64,000 nt of DNA, from assembly GCA_016462445.1 (NCBI GenBank), contig JAEMTE010000005.1, positions 1-64,000 on the forward strand, read 5' to 3'. This document shows positions 43,069 to 50,541 of this stretch, one piece after another. The translations under genes and the position numbers were made by a program. The DNA is from Candidatus Nanopelagicus sp. (GTDB lineage Bacteria; Actinomycetota; Actinomycetes; Nanopelagicales; Nanopelagicaceae). The stretch's first letter is position 1. Every line of letters starts with the position of its first letter. The notes beneath the pieces were generated by a model. It saw only the letters and a program-made list of their open reading frames with translations. It made no database searches and was not told where the DNA came from.

Positions 43069-45095
43069 CTCTTTATCTCTAAGTACTGCGCATCTAATCT
43101 GCGCAGCGCCTCCTTAATTACCTCACCATCATGGGTGCGCCAAAATGGTGGCATTGAGTTTAAAAGAATTGAGCCATATCTTTTATTAACAATCCTTGAA
43201 TCTAATATCGCAACCACTCCCCGGTCATCTAATGATCTAATTAATCTGCCCGTTCCTTGGGCAAGTAAAAGAGCTGCTCTGGGAAGTGAGATCTGCATAA
43301 AGCCAGAGCCCCCTGCTGCATCTGCTTCAGCAGCCCTGGCTGATAAGACTGGTTCATCAGGTCGTGGAAATGGAATTCGATCGATGGCAACTAATGTGCA
43401 GGCAGGTCCTGGCACATCAATTCCCTGCCACAATGAAATAGTGCCAAGTAAAATAGATCGCTCATCCTTGGCAAATTTTTCAACCAATGGCCCAACTGAA
43501 TCACCACGGCGTTGGGTAATAATTGGTAATTTAAGCTCAGCTAATACTTTTCTTAAATGTTCATCAGCCATCTCAACACCGCGCCAAGATGAGAACAAAG
43601 CTAAGGTGCGCCCGCCCGCTGCCTCAATTAACTCACCTAACTCAGTTAGAGCCTCCTTCGATGGCCCATCTCTGCCTGGCTCTGGTAGATCCTTTGGCAA
43701 GTAAAGCATTCCTTGATTAGCAAAATCAAAGGGTGAGCCAACATCTAGGATCTGCAAATTCGCTGGATCCATCATCCCTTTCTCATCGGCTTCACTCTCA
43801 TCGGCTTCATCTTCTTCATCATTTTTACCAGCAATTACAAAGCCGATATTTTTTGCAATCGCATCAAATGATTTACCAACTGTTAAAGTCGCACTAGTTG
43901 CTATTACCGGTGTTTGAGTTAATAAATTACCGCGAAGCACATCAGAGACAGCAAGGGGTGCTAAATACAAGGTTGAGTAGGTTGGTTCAAACCAAAGCAC
44001 ATGTGTGTGCCCTGGTTTTAATAACTTGGTGGCGGTTTGATTAATCTCATTTAGCGCACCCTTAACCCGGGCCCGTTCTGCCATGGAGTTTGGATCAATA
44101 ATCTCAGCATCGGCTGCAATTAATGCACTCACCGCAGAGACCGCCTCTTTAACTGCGCGAAGTGGGGCCTCTAATTGGGATGGTAATTTATCTAATCTGC
44201 CAGCTTTAGCTGGATCTGCTTTTAAATCATCTGCGTAATCACCAATGGCGGCGGCAAACTTTTCTGCCGCTTTATTAAAGGCATCACTTGCTTTACCTGG
44301 CATATGTTTTCTTGCCATATTAGCTGCCCGCAAAACCCTGGCCGCAGTTAACTCCTCAGTTACCGCTTGAGTTGTGCGATCCATAAACTCATGTGCCTCA
44401 TCTAAAATAATTGCATCTCGCTCAGGCAAAATTGGATGTGAGTCAACAATTTCAATTGCAAGTAATGTGTGATTTGTTACGACAATATCTGCTGTTTGTG
44501 CCTTAGCTTTTGCAAGAGCTGCAAAACATTTTGAACCAGAGGGGCAATCATCTGCTCCCATGCACTCTCTTCCTGAAACAGAGTTTGCCGCCCAAACCCG
44601 GCGGTCAACATCAGGTGCGTCATCGCGATCACCCGTTGCCCCCTTTGATTGCGCCCAAGCTCTTAATCTCTTGGCATCTGATTCTAAAGATGAGATCTCA
44701 AGGACAGCTTGGCTCTCAGGATCATCTGGTGCGTTATTCATCTTTTGCAAACAAACATAATTACCAACACCTTTATAGATAGCAAAGGAAATATCTCTCT
44801 TTAACTCTTTCTCTAGCGCACCTTTTATTTTTGGCAGATCTCGCTCAATTAACTGCCGCTGCAGTGCCAAGGTGGCAGTTGCCACCAACACCTTTTTGCC
44901 ATGGACTAAGGCAGGAACTAAGTAGGCAAGTGATTTACCAGTACCAGTACCTGCTTGAACTAATAGATGATGGCGATCAGATAGTGCGTTAGCAACTGCT
45001 TCTGCCATCTCAATCTGGCCATCGCGTGGTGCACCACCAATTGCCACAACAGCAGCATCGAGTGCTGATCTAACCTTTTTTGAGTACTCACTCAC
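43065..45095 (-). CDS. dinG: DinG-family ATP-dependent DNA helicase
   Basis: Iron-sulfur superfamily 2 helicase related to DinG/XPD, acting in DNA repair or R-loop removal. Walker A QAGTGTGKSLAYL (about 41), the four cluster cysteines in YVCLQK, RECMG, DDCP and SKCFA (about 110-195), the DEAH box ILDEAHEFMD (about 227) and the C-terminal motif VI region AQGTGRLIRSLDDRG are all visible. Length 676 is normal for actinobacterial members. A GTG start follows TAACCT by six bases. Confidence 0.93.
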   Translation of the reverse strand: MSEYSKKVRSALDAAVVAIGGAPRDGQIEMAEAVANALSDRHHLLVQAGTGTGKSLAYLVPALVHGKKVLVATATLALQRQLIERDLPKIKGALEKELKRDISFAIYKGVGNYVCLQKMNNAPDDPESQAVLEISSLESDAKRLRAWAQSKGATGDRDDAPDVDRRVWAANSVSGRECMGADDCPSGSKCFAALAKAKAQTADIVVTNHTLLAIEIVDSHPILPERDAIILDEAHEFMDRTTQAVTEELTAARVLRAANMARKHMPGKASDAFNKAAEKFAAAIGDYADDLKADPAKAGRLDKLPSQLEAPLRAVKEAVSAVSALIAADAEIIDPNSMAERARVKGALNEINQTATKLLKPGHTHVLWFEPTYSTLYLAPLAVSDVLRGNLLTQTPVIATSATLTVGKSFDAIAKNIGFVIAGKNDEEDEADESEADEKGMMDPANLQILDVGSPFDFANQGMLYLPKDLPEPGRDGPSKEALTELGELIEAAGGRTLALFSSWRGVEMADEHLRKVLAELKLPIITQRRGDSVGPLVEKFAKDERSILLGTISLWQGIDVPGPACTLVAIDRIPFPRPDEPVLSARAAEADAAGGSGFMQISLPRAALLLAQGTGRLIRSLDDRGVVAILDSRIVNKRYGSILLNSMPPFWRTHDGEVIKEALRRLDAQYLEIKS

Positions 45096-45107
45096 TAGGG
45101 CAGGTTA
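45096..45107 (-). promoter_or_regulatory. dinG leaderless promoter
   Basis: TAACCT on the minus strand (45107-45102), six bases, GTG at 45095. I saw no SOS box near it, although DinG is LexA-controlled in some bacteria. Confidence 0.5.
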
Positions 45108-45110
45108 TTT

Positions 45111-45151
45111 GAAAAAAAGAAAGGGCCCGCAGTTTTACCTGCGAGCCCTTT
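45111..45151 (-). terminator. Intrinsic terminator of nrdJ
   Basis: AAAGGGC (45120-45126) pairs with GCCCTTT (45145-45151) and CGCAG (45128-45132) with CTGCG (45139-45143); loop TTTTAC. On the minus strand a T-rich run (45119-45111) follows. It ends nrdJ 15 bases after its stop. Confidence 0.85.
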
Positions 45152-45165
45152 AATTTAATTACTTA

Positions 45166-47973
45166 TCAGGAGCAGCCTGAGGTGTTTCCGCAACCTTCGC
45201 AGACAAAGCATGATCCAGCCATTCTCATCTTCACGCCACATGTCATACAAAGTGGTGCATCAGATTTAACGCCAGCCATCTTTTCAAAAAGCTCCATTGA
45301 TGAACCAACACCTGATGTATCAACTGGGGCCTTCTCAATCTTTACCTCTTGTTTTTTGCTCTCAACTTTTTTTGTTGGAGCGCTAACTTGAGCTACCGCC
45401 TTCTCATCAACTGTGTACTCACCACTTTCCAGTGCGCGAGCGCGCTCTGCTGCTGAGTAAATACCAAGGGATGAACGTGATTCAAATGGCAGGTAATCAA
45501 GTGCTAGGCGACGGAAGATGTAATCCATCATTGATTGCGCCATTCTGATATCAACATCATCTGTCATACCAGCTGGCTCAAACCTAAGATTTGAAAACTT
45601 CTCAACAAAGGTCTCAAGTGGCACGCCATATTGCAGACCAATTGATACTGCAATTGAGAATGCATCCATTACGCCGGCAAGAGTTGAACCTTGCTTACCA
45701 AGCTTTAGGAAAACTTCAGCTAGGGCGCCATCTGCATAAGCACCGCTGGTCATATAACCCTCAGCACCACCAACAGAGAATGAAGTAGTTTGGGCTGGGC
45801 GAGATTTTGGTAGACGCTTTCGAGTAGCGGTGTGTGCATCCTCTACAACAACATCATCCTTCTTACCCTTTGAATCAGATAGAGGCTGTCCAACCTTGCA
45901 ATTATCGCGGTATACCGCAAGTGCTTTAAGGCCTAGCTTCCAACCTTGGTAGTAAACCTCTTCGATCTCCTCCACCGTTGCATTAGATGGCAGGTTAACT
46001 GTCTTAGAGATGGCACCAGATAAGAACGGCTGACATGCTGCCATCATGTGAACATGGCCCATCGCACTAATTGAGCGAATGCCCATTGCGCAATCAAAGA
46101 TTGAGTAGTGATCGGTTTTTAAACCAGGTGCGTCGATGATATTTCCATTCTCAGCGATGTAAGCAACAATCGCTTCAATAGTCTCATCGGCATAGCCAAG
46201 TTTTTTAAGCGCTAGTGGAATAGTTTGGTTAACGATCTGCATCGAACCACCGCCCACCATCTTCTTAAACTTAACTAGGGCTAGATCTGGCTCAATACCG
46301 GTGGTATCACAATCCATCATCAAACCAATGGTTCCAGTTGGAGCTAATACCGATGCTTGGGCATTTCGCCAGCCATTTTTCTCACCCAATGTATTACCAG
46401 TTGCCCACTGCTTAATTGCCTCACTCCAAACATCTTTATCAAGAGTTGAAACTGATTTTGCAGAATCTGTTGCATTTTGGTGTTTGCGCATTACCTTGGT
46501 GTGGGCTGCTGCATTTCGGGCATAGCCGTTATATGCACCAACGATGCCGGCAAGCTCGGCCCCTCTTCGGTATGAAACTCCAGTAAGTAGGGATGTGATC
46601 GCACCAGCTAGGGCTCGTCCACCATCTGAGTCATATGCCAGACCTAGCGCCATCAAAAGCGCGCCAAGGTTTGCATAACCAATTCCTAATTGACGAAAGT
46701 TTCTGGTGGTCTCACCAATTGGCGCAGTTGGAAAATCTGCGAAACAGATTGAGATATCCATTGAGGTGATAACTAACTCAGTTACCTTCACAAAGTTTTT
46801 CACATCAAATGAGCCATCAGCTTTTAAGAACTTCATTAAGTTCAAAGATGCCAAGTTACATGATGAGTTATCTAGTGACATGTACTCAGAGCATGGATTG
46901 GATGCATTGATCCGGCCAGTCTCAGGGTTGGTGTGCCACTCATTGATCGTGTCATCATATTGAATGCCAGGATCAGCACATGCCCAAGCAGCTTGGGCCA
47001 TCTTTCTAAATAATTGTTTTGCATCAACTGATTCAATTACCTCACCAGTTGAGCGAGCAGTCAAACCAAATGACTCACCAGCTTCATAGGCGCGCATAAA
47101 TGAATCTGATACCCGAACTGAGTTGTTAGCATTTTGATACTGCACAGAGATAATATCTTTGCCACCTAGATCCATATCAAAGCCGGCATCTCTAAGTGCG
47201 CGGATCTTGTCCTCCTCGCGAACCTTGGTCTCAATAAACTCTTCAATATCTGGATGATCAACATCTAGAACAACCATCTTCGCTGCTCGTCTTGTTGCGC
47301 CACCTGATTTGATTGTGCCAGCTGATGCATCAGCACCACGCATAAAGGAGACTGGGCCTGAGGCTGTGCCACCTGATTTTAAAAGCTCCTTTGATGAGCG
47401 AATACGAGAGAGGTTAAGGCCAGCACCTGAGCCGCCTTTGAAGATAAAGCCCTCTTCCCGGTACCAGTTAAGGATTGAATCCATCGTGTCATCAACTGAG
47501 AGAATAAAACAGGCAGAGACCTGTTGTGGGGCGGCGGTTCCTACGTTAAACCAAACTGGTGAGTTGTAAGAGAATATTTGGTGCATCAGCATGTGGGTTA
47601 ACTCATGTTCAAAAATTTCAGCATCTGCTTCGGTGGCAAAGTAACCATTGGCTTTGCCAGCTTTTGTATAGGTTAAAACAACGCGATCAATAACCTGCTT
47701 AAGAGATCTCTCACGATTCTCCGCCCCCATTGCGCCACGGAAGTATTTAGTAGTAACAATTGTGGAGGCATTTACCGACCAAAAATCAGGATACTCAACA
47801 CTCTTTTGCTCAAAGATAACCTCGCCAGATTTCCAATTGGTCTGAACTACATCACGCCGCTCCCACTTCACAGTGTCATACGGGTGAACCCCAGCGCTGG
47901 TGTAGATACGTTCTATGGTCAGACCTTTAGTACCTGTTGACTTGGTCTGTGCTGGTTTATTCACGATCGACAT
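45166..47973 (-). CDS. nrdJ: Vitamin B12-dependent ribonucleoside-diphosphate reductase
   Basis: Class II ribonucleotide reductase that makes deoxyribonucleotides with adenosylcobalamin, independent of oxygen. Marks: AAPQQVSACFILSVDDTMDS (about 150, redox Cys), ASNPCSEYMSLDNSSC (radical-site Cys and Glu, about 355), APTGTIGLMMDCDTTG (about 545) and a Cys-rich C-terminus CMTCGVKMRMAGSCFVCEGC that renews the active site. Length 935 is typical of the long actinobacterial form. Preceded by AAGGGG. Co-oriented downstream of nrdR, 118 bases away; that gap holds no cobalamin riboswitch that I can see. Confidence 0.95.
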   Translation of the reverse strand: MSIVNKPAQTKSTGTKGLTIERIYTSAGVHPYDTVKWERRDVVQTNWKSGEVIFEQKSVEYPDFWSVNASTIVTTKYFRGAMGAENRERSLKQVIDRVVLTYTKAGKANGYFATEADAEIFEHELTHMLMHQIFSYNSPVWFNVGTAAPQQVSACFILSVDDTMDSILNWYREEGFIFKGGSGAGLNLSRIRSSKELLKSGGTASGPVSFMRGADASAGTIKSGGATRRAAKMVVLDVDHPDIEEFIETKVREEDKIRALRDAGFDMDLGGKDIISVQYQNANNSVRVSDSFMRAYEAGESFGLTARSTGEVIESVDAKQLFRKMAQAAWACADPGIQYDDTINEWHTNPETGRINASNPCSEYMSLDNSSCNLASLNLMKFLKADGSFDVKNFVKVTELVITSMDISICFADFPTAPIGETTRNFRQLGIGYANLGALLMALGLAYDSDGGRALAGAITSLLTGVSYRRGAELAGIVGAYNGYARNAAAHTKVMRKHQNATDSAKSVSTLDKDVWSEAIKQWATGNTLGEKNGWRNAQASVLAPTGTIGLMMDCDTTGIEPDLALVKFKKMVGGGSMQIVNQTIPLALKKLGYADETIEAIVAYIAENGNIIDAPGLKTDHYSIFDCAMGIRSISAMGHVHMMAACQPFLSGAISKTVNLPSNATVEEIEEVYYQGWKLGLKALAVYRDNCKVGQPLSDSKGKKDDVVVEDAHTATRKRLPKSRPAQTTSFSVGGAEGYMTSGAYADGALAEVFLKLGKQGSTLAGVMDAFSIAVSIGLQYGVPLETFVEKFSNLRFEPAGMTDDVDIRMAQSMMDYIFRRLALDYLPFESRSSLGIYSAAERARALESGEYTVDEKAVAQVSAPTKKVESKKQEVKIEKAPVDTSGVGSSMELFEKMAGVKSDAPLCMTCGVKMRMAGSCFVCEGCGNTSGCS

Positions 47974-48091
47974 TTTTAATTCCCCTTAAGTAGTTGTTAA
48001 TAATTCTTTTAATTTTTTTCTTCACTTCTTTAAAACTTTACTGCTTAACTTTTATCTCTGCTTTTCGCTACTTCTTATCTGCTTAAAGGGT

Positions 48092-48589
48092 CTATTTAAT
48101 TAATTCTTGGGAACGAGAATCTCTTAAAGCTTTTGAATTTCTGGAAGGTTCAGCACGCAAGAGTGCGATCTCACCTTCAAAATCTTCTAGGGAGGAAAAA
48201 CTACGGTATACCGAGGCATATCGCAGGTAGGCGACCTCATCGAGTTCGCGGAGTGGCGCAAGGATTGCTAATCCAACCTCTTGGGCCTCAACCTCTGCTA
48301 CCCCATCTGAGCGAAGGGACTCTTCAACTCTTTGGGCAAGAAGAGCTAGATCATCATCATTAACTGGACGAGCCTGACATGCCTTGCGCACACCAGCGAT
48401 CACCTTCTCGCGGGAGAAGGGTTCAGTTGCTCCTGATCTTTTGATAATTAAAAGGATTGAGGTCTCTGAGGTATTAAACCGGCGAGCGCAGCTTGTGCAC
48501 TCACGACGCCTGCGGATCTGATTTCCCTCATCGGTTGGACGTGAGTCAATCACTCTTGAGTCATCAAAGCGACAGAAGGGACAGATCAC
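48092..48589 (-). CDS. nrdR: Transcriptional repressor of ribonucleotide reductase genes
   Basis: ATP/dATP-sensing repressor. The zinc ribbon uses [16 protein letters not shown] and CTSCARRFN (about 3-37); the ATP-cone domain (about 49-139) starts [20 protein letters not shown]. Length 165 is usual. It starts with GTG after GGAG. It is encoded upstream of its likely target nrdJ in the same orientation, and palindromes resembling NrdR boxes overlap its own promoter. Confidence 0.95.
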   Translation of the reverse strand: MICPFCRFDDSRVIDSRPTDEGNQIRRRRECTSCARRFNTSETSILLIIKRSGATEPFSREKVIAGVRKACQARPVNDDDLALLAQRVEESLRSDGVAEVEAQEVGLAILAPLRELDEVAYLRYASVYRSFSSLEDFEGEIALLRAEPSRNSKALRDSRSQELIK

Positions 48590-48675
48590 GGGCCTTTTCT
48601 CCTTTTTTTCCTAGTTAAGCGGGGAGGTAAACAATAGCGGAAAACCACTACTTATGGAAGCCATAAGCGTAATCA

Positions 48676-48716
48676 CCCCTACATGTTGGGTGAACCATAG
48701 ACCCGCACTATAGGGT
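48676..48716 (-). promoter_or_regulatory. Putative NrdR boxes over the nrdR promoter
   Basis: Two ACCC...GGGT palindromes. The first, at 48676-48691 (plus strand CCCCTACATGTTGGGT), matches the NrdR-box pattern with ACATGTTG in the centre; the second, 48701-48716, contains on the minus strand TATAGT, a good -10 for nrdR. Centres are 25 bases apart, shorter than the about 31 usual for NrdR box pairs. Confidence 0.5.
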
Positions 48717-48765
48717 TTAAAAGCATCTGAGTCGGCGTGTTTGGTGAAATCTTTCAAGCTCACTC

Positions 48766-49143
48766 TTACCCGATCGCCTTTTTCAAAATCTTTACCAACT
48801 CATCCATCTCGATCTGACCTGCTGCCACCCCAACCACCATTTCATAGGCCTTATCTTGTTTCATCTTTATATCCAGATCATTCATTAAACAAAATAATCG
48901 AGCCGCAGACCAAGCAAGCCGTTTATTTCCATCGATCAAGGCGTGGTTGCGGGCAATGGAGTGAAGAAGTGCCGCTGCCTTTTGAACAAAGGTTGGGTAA
49001 GCATCCTCACCGAAAACGTAGGTTTTTGGCCTAGCAACAGCTGACTCTAGTAAGCCAATCTCTCTAACTCGAAAGTCGGCAATTATCTCTCGACCTAATT
49101 TCAAGATGTCGGCTAACTCTAGATAATCAATCTCTTTTGCCAC
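48766..49143 (-). CDS. doc: Doc-family (Fic fold) toxin
   Basis: Toxin of a Phd-Doc-like module, 125 residues. Doc phosphorylates elongation factor Tu in the characterised case. The Fic/Doc motif is HALIDGNKRLAW (about 67): His, Asp, Gly, Asn, Lys and Arg are as in Doc, while the usual Phe is replaced by Leu. Opening residues DYLELADILKLG and the segment LLESAVARPKTYVFGEDAYP also match Doc. It is encoded 14 bases after its antitoxin and ends 176 bases from nrdR. Confidence 0.9.
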   Translation of the reverse strand: MAKEIDYLELADILKLGREIIADFRVREIGLLESAVARPKTYVFGEDAYPTFVQKAAALLHSIARNHALIDGNKRLAWSAARLFCLMNDLDIKMKQDKAYEMVVGVAAGQIEMDELVKILKKAIG

Positions 49144-49157
49144 AGCTTTTACTTAAC

Positions 49158-49355
49158 TTACTTTGATAGGCGATCTAGCAGCTCGGCATCCTCACGCTTT
49201 ATCCGAGCAATATTGGTATCAAGCTTTTGTGCGCGATGAGAGATGTACTCATCAATTGCTTGCAGTGCTGCCTCTTGCATTGAGATACCCCGTTGATCGG
49301 CAACTTTGCGCAAAGACTTACTTTGCTGCTCAGATAGCCTTAAATTCATAGCCAT
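49158..49355 (-). CDS. Antitoxin of the Doc module (ribbon-helix-helix-like)
   Basis: A 65-residue protein: an N-terminal MNLRLSEQQSKSLRKVADQR segment followed by ISMQEAALQAIDEYI, consistent with a ribbon-helix-helix DNA-binding fold rather than the classical Phd fold, then a polar toxin-binding tail. The ATG at 49355 is preferred: TACCAT ends six bases before it and the operator lies upstream; the in-frame codon at 49382 would put the operator inside the gene. Likely represses its own promoter alone or with the toxin. Confidence 0.82.
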   Translation of the reverse strand: MAMNLRLSEQQSKSLRKVADQRGISMQEAALQAIDEYISHRAQKLDTNIARIKREDAELLDRLSK

Positions 49356-49392
49356 GTGAAAATGGTACCATAGTGGTACCAAATCCTGTCAA
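49356..49392 (-). promoter_or_regulatory. Toxin-antitoxin promoter and operator
   Basis: Minus strand: consensus -35 TTGACA (49392-49387), 19-base spacer, -10 TACCAT (49367-49362), six bases to the ATG at 49355. Two copies of the palindrome TGGTACCA (49363-49370 and 49374-49381), spaced by TAG, fill the spacer and touch the -10, as expected for autoregulation. Confidence 0.75.
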
Positions 49393-49414
49393 ATATTTAT
49401 ATCAGCCACTTTAT

Positions 49415-49711
49415 TTAAATTACCGGAACTAAAAGTTTTGTGCCAGCTGCCAGATCCGCACTCTTTAGGCGATTGACCTCCACAATATCGGCGACAACCG
49501 AGGCGATCTGGTCATTGCCAGAGACCATCGCTGCGATCGACCAAAGGGTTTCACCAGGAGTTACAACCACCTGAACATACTTACTCTTAGGCCCAGCCAC
49601 ATCGCTGCTGCCACTAGCTGCTGAGATAGTGGAAAAACCAGCGCTAATTAATACCAATAGGGATACTGATAAAACTGTTCTTGCTAACCGCTTTGCCTGT
49701 CTTGCCTTCAT
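49415..49711 (-). CDS. LysM-domain cell-wall protein
   Basis: Small exported peptidoglycan-binding protein, 98 residues. A basic start and a hydrophobic segment (about 10-32) act as signal peptide or anchor; a single LysM domain (about 45-97) has VVTPGETLWSIAAMVSG and ends AAGTKLLVPVI. It is divergent from lexA, as Rv2719c is in M. tuberculosis, where the homologue is damage-induced; the SOS boxes between the genes could serve both. Preceded by CAGGAG. Confidence 0.9.
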   Translation of the reverse strand: MKARQAKRLARTVLSVSLLVLISAGFSTISAASGSSDVAGPKSKYVQVVVTPGETLWSIAAMVSGNDQIASVVADIVEVNRLKSADLAAGTKLLVPVI

Positions 49712-49747
49712 TTTTTTTCATCTCCTGGTAACCGGGTTCGAGGGGAT

Positions 49748-49763
49748 TCGAACACCTGTTCTA
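49748..49763. promoter_or_regulatory. SOS box 1 (LexA operator)
   Basis: TCGAACACCTGTTCTA matches the Gram-positive/actinobacterial LexA site TCGAAC-N4-GTTCGA at all but one base. It lies between the divergent LysM gene and lexA, 36 bases from the LysM start. Another GTTCGA half-site lies at 49735-49740. Confidence 0.8.
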
Positions 49764-49805
49764 AAGAGAATTAAACACTACCCCACCGACATTGTCCAGT
49801 TAAAA

Positions 49806-49821
49806 CCGAACAAATGTTTGA
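49806..49821. promoter_or_regulatory. SOS box 2 (LexA operator)
   Basis: CCGAACAAATGTTTGA fits TCGAAC-N4-GTTCGA with two deviations and overlaps the predicted lexA -35, so LexA bound here would shut its own promoter. Confidence 0.7.
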
Positions 49822-49852
49822 TTTTTTTCAATCCCCCTGCTACCCTTCACTT
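49818..49852 (+). promoter_or_regulatory. lexA promoter
   Basis: TTGATT (49818-49823), a 17-base spacer, TACCCT (49841-49846), six bases, ATG at 49853. This is the best-formed of the leaderless promoters in the window. Confidence 0.65.
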
Positions 49853-50536
49853 ATGGCTAAAATCCCGAGCAAAAACACCAATAGGCAGGTATCTGAGCTG
49901 CCAGATGGTGAAGCCGATGACAATGGGCTGACCGCTCGGCAAATGAAGATTTTATCCGTCATCAAAACCGCAGTTGAGGACCAGGGCTACCCGCCCAGCA
50001 TGCGTGAGATAGGTGAGAAGGCCGGCCTATCCTCCACCGCATCGGTTACCTATCAACTGCAGATCCTTGAAGAGAAGGGCTGGATTCGTCGGGATCCATC
50101 CCGTGGCCGTGCCATCGAGATCACCTTGCCTGGTCAAGATGGCGAGGCGGCCCCGCAAGGAAAGACGAGATTAATTCCATTAGTTGGCCGAATTGCAGCT
50201 GGTAATCCAATCTTGGCTGAGCAAGAGGTGGAGGAGGTTTTGCCACTTCCGGAATCATTAGTTGGTAAAGGTGACTTATTCCTTTTGCAGGTAAAGGGTG
50301 ATTCGATGATTGATCTTGCAATCTGTGATGGTGATTATGTTGTAATTAGAAGCCAGAAGGATGCGCTAAAGGGTGAGATTGTGGCGGCGATGATTGATGG
50401 TGAGGCAACTGTTAAAACCTGGTCGAAAAAAGATGGCCATTACTGGTTACTTCCAGCAAATGATAATTACGCACCAATCCCAGCAGATGAAGCGGTAATT
50501 CTAGGTAAGGTAACTGCGGTCCTTCGCTCACTTTAA
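49853..50536 (+). CDS. lexA: SOS-response repressor LexA
   Basis: Represses DNA-damage genes and cleaves itself when RecA is activated. The N-terminal winged helix (about 25-90) contains [16 protein letters not shown] and [18 protein letters not shown]; the Ala-Gly cleavage site is in GRIAAGNPI, the catalytic Ser in KGDSMIDLA and the Lys in GEATVKTW. Starting at ATG 49853 gives 227 residues; an in-frame ATG at 49814 lies inside SOS box 2 and is rejected. The convergent rhaB gene ends five bases after the stop. Confidence 0.96.
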   Translation: MAKIPSKNTNRQVSELPDGEADDNGLTARQMKILSVIKTAVEDQGYPPSMREIGEKAGLSSTASVTYQLQILEEKGWIRRDPSRGRAIEITLPGQDGEAAPQGKTRLIPLVGRIAAGNPILAEQEVEEVLPLPESLVGKGDLFLLQVKGDSMIDLAICDGDYVVIRSQKDALKGEIVAAMIDGEATVKTWSKKDGHYWLLPANDNYAPIPADEAVILGKVTAVLRSL

Positions 50537-50541
50537 TTTTT

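Noticed and set aside
43135-43704. 189-codon plus-strand frame opposite dinG
   Set aside because: Antisense to conserved helicase motifs, no recognisable domain and no start signals; a shadow of dinG.
47974-48091. Possible cobalamin riboswitch before the B12-dependent reductase
   Set aside because: The 118-base gap is pyrimidine-rich (plus strand) and too short, and the conserved B12-box is absent.
49356-49382. Earlier in-frame start of the antitoxin
   Set aside because: It would place the double TGGTACCA operator and the -10 within the coding region.
49735-49760. GTTCGA...TCGAAC looked like the T-arm of a tRNA gene
   Set aside because: No acceptor stem, anticodon arm or CCA context could be fitted; the sequence is explained by LexA sites.
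49814-49852. In-frame ATG giving a 13-residue longer LexA
   Set aside because: It lies inside SOS box 2 and adds an unconserved peptide; the -10 placement supports 49853.
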